From: Candidatus Aminicenantota bacterium
GTDB taxonomy: Bacteria > Acidobacteriota > Aminicenantia > UBA2199
Length of the DNA stretch: 64,000 nucleotides
Assembly: GCA_020355945.1 (NCBI GenBank)
Contig: CP070627.1
Span: 7,460,356-7,524,355 of the forward strand
Reading direction: 5' to 3'
Of the stretch, positions 25,126 through 35,200 are shown in pieces (position 1 is the stretch's first letter; every line of letters starts with the position of its first letter). A model generated the notes under the pieces. The model did no database searches, was not told the origin of the DNA, and saw only the letters and a list, made by a program, of their open reading frames with translations. Made by a program: the position numbers and the translations under genes.

Positions 25126-26856
25126 TTAGTTTTTATTTTTACAAAGAGAAAGCTCCCGGAGAACCGGGTCAAATTCTCCTTTTAAATACGCTTCTTTCAA
25201 TCGATACCTCTGGGTTTTTCCACTGGTGGTGATGGGAATTTTTTGCACCGGGATCACCCGGGATACCACAGCACCGACTCTTTTTACTACATGCTTTCTT
25301 ATGGCCGCTGCTAAAAGCTGGAAATATTTTAAATCCCCTCTTTTATACTCAACGAAACAGATAATTTCCTCCGATGGTAATTGAGGGTTAAAAACTCCAC
25401 AAGCTGCAGTCCTGGTGTATTTCAACCCTGCTAATTCTCCGCAAACAAACTCGATATCATGAGCATAGTAGGTTAATCCATGCACAAATATCGTATCCTT
25501 AACCCGCCCGGTAATTACCAGTCGCCCGTCTTTCAAGAATCCCAGGTCACCGGTGTCCACCCAACCGTCCGGGGTTATTGTGCTTAAAGTGGCTTTTTTA
25601 TTGTTATAATACCCGGAGGTAACATTGCCTCCTTTCACCTGGATATGTCCGACAATTTCTTCGCCAACTTCCCGGTGGTTTTGATCTACAATCTTTACAG
25701 AACAATGATCCACCGGCTTTCCCACATCCACAAATGTGACTGCATTACCTGAATTCTTACCCATTGGGCTTACTTTTTGCCCGATATTTATTTTATTTCT
25801 ATCCAGGTGAACTTCGATAACCTCCTGGCCGGGTTCGGTAAGAGTGACCACCACGCTTGCCTCTGCCAGCCCATAGCCTGGTAAAATCGCTGTCTTTTTC
25901 AATCCAAAAGGAGCCAACGTATGATAAAAATCATGACAAATTTCTGCTGAAATAGGTTCAGCACCGGTTGAAATAAGGCGAAGCCATGATAGGTCCAGGT
26001 CCTTGTTTTTTCCAGGGTCAAAAAATCGCAGTGTATGTTTATACCCAAAAGTCGTGGAACCGGTATAAGTTATCTTATGTTCCGAGATCTTTTTTAACCA
26101 CATGGAAGGATTTAATGTAAACAAACGGGTGGGCATTAAAAACTGGTCCCAATCGGCAACCAGTGAAACCATGTGCAAGGCGATAATACCCATATCATGA
26201 GTCAGCGGCACCCAACTGAGCATCCGCTCCTCCCTGTCAAGGGATTGATAACCTTTTACAATATCACATATATTGATCAACAAATTTTTATGGGTGAGAA
26301 TAACGCCTTTGGACTGACTGGTTGAACCGGAGGAAAACTGGATAAAAGCAGTATCTTCTTCCCGGGGATAATATATTTCTCCTTTCCCGTCTTCTTTCTC
26401 CATATCTTCAATGTATATGGTTTTTTGTTTTATCACGTCATATTGCCTGTCCAGTTTATTTTCTGCGGAAAATTGTGCCAACCCGGGGATATCGTTTTTT
26501 GAAATAATCAAATAAGGATTATCCAGGAATCCCCAGGCATTATACAATTTAAAGCGATGTCTTTCGATATAGGCAAGAGCAAGCGGTATCGGTATAATAT
26601 GCCCCAATATGCAGGCCCAGAAAATCGAAACGAAATCGAAATTATTTCCCACTTGAAATACCAACTCATGGCCTGGTTCTATCCCGAAGTTTTGCAGGTT
26701 ATACAGTATTTTTAACGCCCGCTCATAAAGCCCCCGATATGAAATAAACGTCTCATTATCGCTGCCCTCGACAAAAGTTATCCCGCAACCGGAGGTATGT
26801 TTATCTTGAATAACCTCGACCAAATTCTTATAAATAGAAAGATTTTGTGTGGTCAT
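25126..26856 (-). CDS. Fatty-acyl-AMP ligase-like adenylate-forming enzyme
   Basis: A 576-residue single-domain ANL enzyme. Its motifs are SSGSTSQSKGV (residues 175-185, P-loop), WVPLTHDMGII, which is typical of FAAL and related ligases, YGLAEASVVV, WVDTGDLGFL, and the C-terminal Lys in ITTSGKTQR. FAALs activate a carboxylic acid and load it onto an ACP. No ACP is fused; a free ACP is encoded at 28927-29253. It sits between two KAS III homologues. CGGAG lies upstream of the ATG. The acid substrate is unknown. An acyl-CoA ligase or amide-forming ligase cannot be excluded. Confidence 0.85.
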   Translation of the reverse strand: MTTQNLSIYKNLVEVIQDKHTSGCGITFVEGSDNETFISYRGLYERALKILYNLQNFGIEPGHELVFQVGNNFDFVSIFWACILGHIIPIPLALAYIERHRFKLYNAWGFLDNPYLIISKNDIPGLAQFSAENKLDRQYDVIKQKTIYIEDMEKEDGKGEIYYPREEDTAFIQFSSGSTSQSKGVILTHKNLLINICDIVKGYQSLDREERMLSWVPLTHDMGIIALHMVSLVADWDQFLMPTRLFTLNPSMWLKKISEHKITYTGSTTFGYKHTLRFFDPGKNKDLDLSWLRLISTGAEPISAEICHDFYHTLAPFGLKKTAILPGYGLAEASVVVTLTEPGQEVIEVHLDRNKINIGQKVSPMGKNSGNAVTFVDVGKPVDHCSVKIVDQNHREVGEEIVGHIQVKGGNVTSGYYNNKKATLSTITPDGWVDTGDLGFLKDGRLVITGRVKDTIFVHGLTYYAHDIEFVCGELAGLKYTRTAACGVFNPQLPSEEIICFVEYKRGDLKYFQLLAAAIRKHVVKRVGAVVSRVIPVQKIPITTSGKTQRYRLKEAYLKGEFDPVLRELSLCKNKN

Positions 26857-26897
26857 TATATCTCCGTATGATGTTAATATGTGAATATGTGAATAAG

Positions 26898-27908
26898 CTA
26901 ATAAGTCAGAACGATGCCGATGATTGAAAATCCTGCCCCCATACCTGTCATCAATACCATATCGCCTCTTTTTATTTGGTTCTTTTTAATTGCTTCATAG
27001 AGTGCCATTGGATACCCGACAGCACCGCAGTTGCCCAGATGATCGATAATGCCGATTATCTTTTGAGGGGGGAAGACGAATTTCATCATGTCCAGAGCGA
27101 ATCTGCTGGCCTGGTTGGGAATGACAAATTTTATGGCATCGATATTGGAGAAGGGCCAGAGTTTTGCCAGGAATTTCCGGTTATACTTCATGGCTGTTTT
27201 TTGCATGCTTTGTGGATCGAAATCAAATCCAAAATTCCGCGGTGCAATATTCTTGTTAAAAAAGGTATTAGGAACTGTATTCCTGGAGATAGAGCTAAGC
27301 TTCGCTGCTTCGCTGTAAGTTTCCATCAGTGCTGCATGGAGGCCGCCGGTTTCTCCTGCAGAGGTTCGTGTCACCACCACTGCGGCCGCCCCATCACCCA
27401 TCATGGTGCAGACATTGTGATTACTGAAATCCAGGCCGATCGAGGGGGTTTCCGATGTCACCACCAGGATATTGCGGTAATGCCCCACTGCCAGCAAACT
27501 GGCACAGAGGTCTAATGCCACGATGAAACCCAGGCAGGCGGCAGTGACACTCATACATGGTATACCGGAATCGCCCAACTGCAGTTGTTGTTGGACCAGG
27601 GTTCCCCCTTCGGGGAAGGCCTGTTCAAAGGCTTGAGAAGTGTTAATAATTAAATCGATATCCCCGGACTGGATCCCGGCATTGGTGACTGCTTCTTTTG
27701 CCGCTTCTGCGGCCATAAACGACACGGTCTCATCCTCGACCCAACGGCGCTCCCGGACTCCCTGCTTCCTCTCGCACCAACCTTCGGGAAGACCACACCG
27801 GCTTTCCAATTCTTTACTGGGGACGATTCGTTTGGGCAAATAACGCCCGATGCCAACAATCTTTAACGGTAATGGTAATGGGTGCTTCATCCCGGTTAAT
27901 CTTTTCAT
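26898..27908 (-). CDS. KAS III-like thiolase-fold protein lacking catalytic His (B)
   Basis: A 336-residue paralogue of the KAS III protein at 24002-25018. Cys is present (VTAACLGFI, C125). The His position of PHQAN reads IPNQAS, with Asn at residue 265, while the downstream Asn survives (LGNCGAVG). The two paralogues therefore lost the His through different substitutions, Gln and Asn. AAAGGAG precedes the ATG. Together with the ligase and the free ACP it forms a block that could start, transfer or release the chain. Which of these is not determined by sequence. Confidence 0.85.
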   Translation of the reverse strand: MKRLTGMKHPLPLPLKIVGIGRYLPKRIVPSKELESRCGLPEGWCERKQGVRERRWVEDETVSFMAAEAAKEAVTNAGIQSGDIDLIINTSQAFEQAFPEGGTLVQQQLQLGDSGIPCMSVTAACLGFIVALDLCASLLAVGHYRNILVVTSETPSIGLDFSNHNVCTMMGDGAAAVVVTRTSAGETGGLHAALMETYSEAAKLSSISRNTVPNTFFNKNIAPRNFGFDFDPQSMQKTAMKYNRKFLAKLWPFSNIDAIKFVIPNQASRFALDMMKFVFPPQKIIGIIDHLGNCGAVGYPMALYEAIKKNQIKRGDMVLMTGMGAGFSIIGIVLTY

Positions 27909-27959
27909 TTTCGCTTCTCCTTTGTCCCGACGGAACCGGTTAATCGGCTGAAGGGGCGA

Positions 27960-28934
27960 TCATTTCAAGTGGTCAACCTCCAGGACATACCCGCTCTTTC
28001 TCATCAGCTCCTCTCTCCTGGCTCGGTTAAAGGAATGGCAAATCCAATCCATGGATGTTTGTTTGAGTTTCTCGTCTTTGCATGCGCATGTCTTCATTCT
28101 TACCCCTTTACTTCCACACCATTTTTCAATTTGACGGAGTTTTTTCACTTTTTCCTCGAAGGGGAGTGAAAATAACTCCTGTTCCGAAATGGTTTTGGTC
28201 TTTTGGGTAAGCATTTCAGCCGAACTCCCGGTCAATTCCACTCGACTTAATTTTTCTTTTATGTCCCTGGTTACGATTACATATCCTATAATTGCTTCTT
28301 TTATCCCCAGGCTGCTCGCATCATCGATGATTCTCCCGATATTCTCTTCGGTGTCATCGATAAGAGGCAATAGGGGATCGATTCTAACCGAAAGATCCGC
28401 CAGTTCTTTTATACCTGCCAATTTTTGCAGGCTGTGGAGCCTTTCCTCGTACAGGGGGGCCCCGGGTTCGATAATTTTATTCTTCCGGTTGTCAAAATTC
28501 CTGATTCCTACCTGGATATGCATCAGGTCCGGCCGGGTGCGAATGATATCGACGAGTTCATCGGTGTAAATTCCTTTAGAAATAAAAAGTACTTCTACAT
28601 TACATTCAAAAAACTTCTTTAATACGGTAATGGTACTGCGGGTAAGCTCTTGATTTCCCAGGGGATCCGATGAATAACACATGTATACAAAGGGCGGAAA
28701 ATCGTCCCGGGTTAAAAATTCATCCAATTTGAGGGGAAGTACACTGCCCTGGTAAGAGGGATTTTTAAGCTTATAGACTGCCAGCTCCAACGGTGAAAAT
28801 AAACAGTAAATGCACCGGTTCGGACATCCGAGAGATATATCCATTACATATCCTTTACAAGCATTGGGTTCGTATCTTATGCCGGCCTGTAAATCTTCGG
28901 AAATACCCCAATTGATTTTAATTTCCCTATTCAT
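27960..28934 (-). CDS. Radical SAM protein (spore-photoproduct-lyase-like superfamily)
   Basis: A 324-residue protein with SLGCPNRCIYC (C37, C41, C44) for the 4Fe-4S cluster and SAM, and a CYSSDPLG strand in the barrel. A C-terminal cysteine set, KTCACKD and WIC, could bind an auxiliary cluster. It has no cobalamin domain and is not related at the domain level to the four B12 proteins. The start overlaps the ACP gene by 8 bases. The general fold resembles SPL-type radical SAM proteins, but the genetic coupling to an ACP and a PKS suggests a tailoring reaction on an ACP-bound substrate. Confidence 0.8.
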   Translation of the reverse strand: MNREIKINWGISEDLQAGIRYEPNACKGYVMDISLGCPNRCIYCLFSPLELAVYKLKNPSYQGSVLPLKLDEFLTRDDFPPFVYMCYSSDPLGNQELTRSTITVLKKFFECNVEVLFISKGIYTDELVDIIRTRPDLMHIQVGIRNFDNRKNKIIEPGAPLYEERLHSLQKLAGIKELADLSVRIDPLLPLIDDTEENIGRIIDDASSLGIKEAIIGYVIVTRDIKEKLSRVELTGSSAEMLTQKTKTISEQELFSLPFEEKVKKLRQIEKWCGSKGVRMKTCACKDEKLKQTSMDWICHSFNRARREELMRKSGYVLEVDHLK

Positions 28935-29253
28935 TTTTGGTCCCCTCTGTTGGCATTATCTTGACGATTTGCTGGCAAACCATCCGGACCGTAAATCGTC
29001 TTTCTTTACTAAACGTTTCATTAATAAATGCATCCACTTCAAACATCGATGAATCTTTCAAGAATCTTTCCTGGATTTTCAACAACGTACCCATGATATC
29101 GATGGAGTCAAAGGCAAAATCTTCTACCAACGATGTCTGGTACGTAATTTCCTCTACGATTTTCAGAGGTGCCACCTCGTAAAGGATTTCCTTAAGCTGA
29201 AGGAAAACTTCCTCTTCTGATAACAGCATGACTTCTTTTGAAATGTCTTTCAT
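28927..29253 (-). CDS. Free-standing acyl carrier protein
   Basis: A 108-residue ACP with the phosphopantetheine Ser in EDFAFDSIDIMGTLL, acidic flanking helices and an N-terminal extension. AAGGAG precedes the ATG. It begins 19 bases after the end of PKS-4, whose last domain is a dead KS without its own ACP, and it overlaps the radical SAM gene. It is therefore a candidate partner both for PKS-4 (chain acceptor) and for the FAAL-like ligase (acyl acceptor). It differs from the donor ACP, which has GANSID. Confidence 0.9.
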   Translation of the reverse strand: MKDISKEVMLLSEEEVFLQLKEILYEVAPLKIVEEITYQTSLVEDFAFDSIDIMGTLLKIQERFLKDSSMFEVDAFINETFSKERRFTVRMVCQQIVKIMPTEGTKNE

Positions 29254-29272
29254 TTTTCTTCTCCTTAAATCT

Positions 29273-32200
29273 TTACTGCCTTTTAAAGGGATAAGTGGGG
29301 AGTGAGATACGTTTGGGCATTTTTCCCTGGTATAACAATTTCCAATCGATGCTTACACCCCATACCCAACAATAGGCTAATTTGGCAAAGTTTCTATTTC
29401 GGATAAAGATTTTAATGAATTCTTCCTTTTCTTCACCGGCCATCAAATGCCCGAACCCTGTCTTATCATGATTTACAGTCCCCCTGAATAAATCCCGGAT
29501 ATCGTTTTTTCCCTGGCAATAAGCGTCTAATTTTTCTTTCAACTCCCGGGTGCAGGAAACCACCACGGCCAGGCGTTCATCCATTTCCTCCCGCCCCACT
29601 TGCAGGGTATACGCTGTATCCACCAGGTCCGGATGAGGAGAGTCAGGTTGAATTGAGTTTCGGGAAATGCCGATACTGTTATAATGATTCTTAAATTCTT
29701 CTTTATGGCTTTTTTTCAAGTATTTGATAAATGCACCAATGGAGAGCTGCCGGATAAACAAGTCAGCGGTTATTTTGAGATGGTATTTTTCATTGATTCG
29801 CCGGATAAACGCATCGATGCTGGCTGGTTCATATCCCCCCGGGGCTGCTTTTAAGGTTTCATTGGAAATGAGTAGTATATCATCTTCGATTTTCCGATCC
29901 GGATCCCGTTTGTCGGCGGGTTCCTGGGGTCCGGGTTTTTGTCCGCCCGCTGTGTCGGGGGCTTCCAGGAAATCTTTCAGTTTTTCGGCATAGGCCTTAA
30001 GCCTCTCTTCATTTTTGGCTGAAAGGATAATCAAATGAGGGTCTTGCTCGCGCCATGGTCCTTGGGCCCCCTGTTTTTCGCCGTGCGCCTTGCGCTGTGT
30101 GCCTCGTGCACGGGGCCATTCTTCCAATATCACATGGGCATTGGTACCGCCGCGGCCAAAGGCATTGATTCCCGCTCTCCGGGGAATCACCTGGTTTTCC
30201 TTATCAACCAGGCGTTCCCAGGGTACTGTTTTTCTTACCATATAGAGGGGACTACCTTCAATCTCCTTTTCACCAGCCGTCGGGGGGCTCTTCTTTTCCA
30301 GTCCGATAGTGACGGGCAGTGTTTGATGTTTCAAGGCCAGGAGGACTTTGATAACAGCAATGATACCGGCTGCTGCTTCCAGGTGACCGATATTGGGTTT
30401 TATTGAACCGATGCCGCAGTGGGGCTGCCGGGCACCTGGCGGCAGTGACCCGTCATTGGGCTTATCCCATTGAGAAAATATCGTCTTTAACGCCTGGATT
30501 TCCGCCGGGTCTCCATTGCCGGTTCCGATGCTGTTGGCTTCGATATAGGTGAGAGAGTTAGGATTCAGCCGGGCGTTGGTGTAGGCGTCGTTAAGACATC
30601 CTGCCAGGGCGGCTGCATTGGGAGTTTTAAGGGATGCGGAACGGCCGCTGTGGTTTTCAGCAGACCCTTTGATGAGGGCATAAATGTGATCACCGTCTGC
30701 CGTCGCTTGACCCAGTGGTTTTAATAAGATCGCCCCTGCTCCTTCTCCGGGTATACAGCCATCAGGCTGTCCACCGCCGAACAATGTGGGGGTGGGGATG
30801 ATATGAACTCCTCCCACAATCGCCATACTGCAGGTTCCACTGCGTAAAGCTTCAACACCGCGGTGTACCGCCACCAGGGAACCGGAAGATGCGGTGTCTA
30901 TCACTTCACTGGGACCGCGCAGGTTGAAAAGAAGGGATATGCGATTGGCTGCCATGGAAAGGGCATTTCCCCCGTGGAGACACACCTTTCTTTTTTCACC
31001 TGTTGGGTGGAGGATTTCATGGTATCCGCCATCGGATGCCCCTATAAATACGCCGATTTTGCTGCTTGATAAATCCGATACCTTATACCCGGCATCTTCA
31101 ATGGTTTCCCAGGCAGTTTCCAACAAAATTAGCTGCCGTGGGTCGATGCATTCGGCTTCCTGGGGTGATACCCCAAAAAACTCGGCATCAAATGACTTTA
31201 CCCCTTTTAAAAATCCACCCGATGAAGACATTTCTTGGGTTCCCGCTTTCATCTCTTTCTCAGACATTTCCAATTCCCATCGCTCTTTGGGAATTGGGGT
31301 AATCAAGCGTTTTCCTTCTGCTAAATGTTTCCAGGAGGTTTCCGGGTCCTCTGACCGGGGCATAACTGCACTAAGACCTATAATCGCCATGGGTTCCACC
31401 CCGCCAGCTTCCTCTACCACTGGCCCACTTTCCCGGGAATACCGGGTAAATCGATTTTTAAACTGTTTATACAGGTATTGGCTCAGTGAGCGGATGGTGG
31501 GATTGCCAAGATCGAAAAAGGATTCCATGGCAAATTCAATATCGTATCTCTTATTGATTTGCTTGATATACTCTGTAAAGGTAATGGAATCAAACCCATA
31601 TTGGAACATCGATTCATCCACATCAATATCTTTTTCCTTGACTTTTAAAAGCGTTTCCATGAGTTTGATTAAGTCCTGTTGAATGTGTCGGATGGGGGAG
31701 GTTTCATCCGGTGGAACCGGTATCCCCGGGGTGCGAAGTTGGGTTTGCTCCTGGCCGTTGCCCTGGGTTCCCTCCCACCTGAGTCCCGGGTTCCAATAAC
31801 GTTCCCTGGCAAAGGGATAAGTGGGCAGGGAAATGCGCCGATACTCCCGCCCCTGGTAAACAACCCGCCAGTCCGGGTTATACCCTTTAATATACAGGTT
31901 GGCTAAAGCGGTTAATTTGTTCTTGTATTCGCCTTCCGACCATTGATAACGATTCACCGTTTGCAGTTCCCTTAATAAGCGCGCACTCTCTTCCTTCATT
32001 TCCTCTTGCCGGGGAAGGGATGGGGTAACTTTACTCCTGGAATAATTTTCCGGTGTTTTTCCTTCACCAACCAGGGTCAACATCTGTTTCAATCCGGCGA
32101 TATCCTTGACCAGCAAAGCAGAACGGAGGGAAAAGTGAGCCCGACCCAGGGTCAGTGTAACCGCGATATCTTCCGGCGAATACCGGTTGGTGTTTTCCTG

Positions 32201-35200
32201 GTCCAGCCAATGGAGAAGGTCTTTATACTTATGGTGCAGTACTTCCTCGTTCCTGGCGGAAATAGGGATGAAATAAAAGGGCAGGGTGACGGGTGGGGTA
32301 TCTACCGGCAATCCCGGGGGTTCCTGGATGATCATATGTGCGTTGGTGCCGCTGTACCCAAACGAGCTGACGGCTGCTCTCCGGGGAACACCTGGTGGTG
32401 CTTTCCAATCAATGAGGCTGGTGTTCACATAAAAGGGGCTGTCTTTGAAATTAATGTGCTCGTTTTCTTGATGGAAATGAAGAGAGGGTGGGATTTTTTT
32501 ATGTTCCAGGGCCAGCAGGACTTTGATTACACTGGCTATTCCTGCGGCTGCCGAGGGGTGGCCAATATTGGTCTTTACCGAACCAATCGGGCAGTACTGC
32601 TTTTTCGGGGTGTACTGTCGAAACGCTTCCGTCAATGCTTCAATTTCAATAGGGTCTCCCAATTTGGTCCCGGTTCCATGGGCCTCCACATACGTGATGG
32701 TCCCAGGGTTAATCCCGGAATTTTTATATACCTCCAGTTCAAGGTCTTTTTGGGATTGGGCGCTGGGTGCGGTAATACCGTTGGTCTTGCCATCCTGGTT
32801 AATACCGGAGCCTTTAATCACGCCGTAGATATGATCTCCGTCGGCCACTGCTTTGTCCAGTAATTTCAGCACCACAGCCCCGACTCCTTCCCCGGGGACA
32901 AAACCATCGGCTTGATTATCAAAGGTTTTGCATTTTCCGTCCCGGGACAACATTTCCATCATGCTCATACCGATATAGGGTTTTTCGGTTAGAAACAGGG
33001 TGACCCCTCCTGCTAACATCATATCGGTTTCACCATTCAACAGGCTTTTGCAGGCCAGGTGCAGGGCAATCAACGAAGAGGAACACGCGGTATCAATGGG
33101 GACGGCAGGTCCTTTTAAATTGAGAAAATAGGATATCCGGGCCGGTAAGATGGAATAAGCACTGAGCATATTGGTGGAGGGATACTCCTGGCCGCTCATT
33201 ACCCCGACATATACGCCGCATTTGCTGTTACTTAAGGAATCTGCGGCATACCCGGCGTCTTCAATGGCTCGCCAGGCTTCCTGCAAAAATAATCGCTGCT
33301 GCGGGTCCAATAACTCGGCTTCTGCCGGAGAAATATTAAAGAAAAGGGGATCGAATTGATCGACATCCTGCAAAAATCCGCCCCATTTGCAATAGGTTTT
33401 ATTGGGGTCAGTGGTATCCGGTTCATAGTATTGATTTACATCCCAGCGGTCTGCGGGAACTTCGGTTACGGAATTTACGCTGTTGGCCAGGTTCTGCCAA
33501 TACCGGTAAATATTGTCGGCCCCGGGAAACCGCCCGGACATGCCAATAACGGCAACTTCCGCGGATTCCCGGGGGGACGAGGGCTTTGCTGCTTCGGGCG
33601 GGGGAGAAGATACCGATGGTATCGGTGGCATTGATGGCCCAGAAGGACCCGCTGCCGGCATGGTAAGGCCCTTACTGGATGTTACGCCCAGTGAGTGCAG
33701 ATGGCTGGCCAGGGTATTCACTGTCGAGTAATCGTACAATTGGGTGGCTTTGATTTCCACCTGGAAAACTTGTTCCAACTGCTTTGCCAATTCCACGGCC
33801 AGGATGGAGTCCAGGCCCAGTTCCATGAAAGGTTTATTCTCATCAATTTTCGAGATTTCTATCATCAGTACATTGGCCAGGATTTCCTTTACATGGGACA
33901 CCAGTGACATCACTTCTTCACTGTAACGGTCACTGCCGTTGTTATTACCAGTACTGCTGGACGCTGGTCCCGATGCCGCCGGTACAGGCGGTTTACCGCG
34001 GGGTTCTTCCTGGTTCCCGGGTGCCGAAACAGGAAGTGACTGGCCTGGAATAATTGTACTTACATACCGGGCCAACTGGTTTACCGTGGAATAATCGTAC
34101 AATTGGGTGGCTTTGATCTCCACCTGGAAGGCTTGTTCCAGTTGCTTTACCAATTCCACGGCCAGGATGGAATCCAGGCCCAGTTCCATAAAAGCCTTGT
34201 TTTCATCGATTTCCATTGGGCTTTTAAATAGTACTGCGGCCAATATCTCTTTAATTTGCCGCGCCAATGCATCCCTGCCCCGCGGGCTTGAAGAATAGGC
34301 AGCCTTATTTACTCCCGGCTGTACATGCGGAGAGGGCTGAGGAGAGTCATAGGTCGAATTACCCGGCCCGGTAGAGGTTTTTTTCAATACAATTTTCCGG
34401 TTTTGGGATTTTATTTGATTGACTTGATTCACCGGGCCCTCCTGGTGTTGTCTATTGGTCATGACCAATGGGATTTTAGATTCTTTAAACGCTGTATTTT
34501 CCTGGGGTCCCGGGGTTTGCTCCAACCAATGCCTTTTTCTTTCAAAGGGATAAGTGGGTAAAGATAACCGTTTGGGTTTGTTGACCGGGTATAAAAGCTG
34601 CCAATCAATGTTAATACCGGCGACAAAGAGTTGGGCAATTTTTTCAAGGTCATCATTTTCAAGAGCGATTTTTGTTTCGGTGAATTGGATATCCTGTTTA
34701 GGAGTGCTGGAATTCCCCCGGTAAACACCTTCTATATTCGTGTTTTCACTATTATCATGATAATATTGGTTCAATTTTTCCCACAATTGTGCTGGTGTGG
34801 AGGCCACCACTGCCAGGCGCTCTTCCATGGATTCCCGTCCCACTTGCAGGGTATATGCCATGTCTGCCAGGGAAACTTCGGTGGATCGTACTTCAGGGCT
34901 CTTAAGGGAAGTGGGTTTTTCGCCGCTGAGATACAATGCCAATGCATGGATAGAAGGATATTGGTATAATGTTTCCAGGTTAATGCCCCGGTGGTATTTT
35001 TCCTCCAGTTGAGCTGCCAGGATGGATAGGGTCACCTGGTCAAAGCCCCAATCTTCCAGGACTTCGTCCGGGTGAATGTCGCTTATGTTTACCTTTAGAA
35101 TCCTTGAAGCTGTACTTAACAGCTCTTTCTGGATGTGCCCGGCTGGGTCCCGGCCTGTTGAAGAAGCGGTTGATGAGGGGAATGTTTTTTCAAGGAAATG

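Noticed and set aside
32006..32863. Long plus-strand open frame of 285 codons inside PKS-4
   Set aside because: It is antisense to a conserved KS and linker region and has no recognisable protein features. It is a shadow of the minus-strand gene, like other plus-strand frames over the PKS genes.
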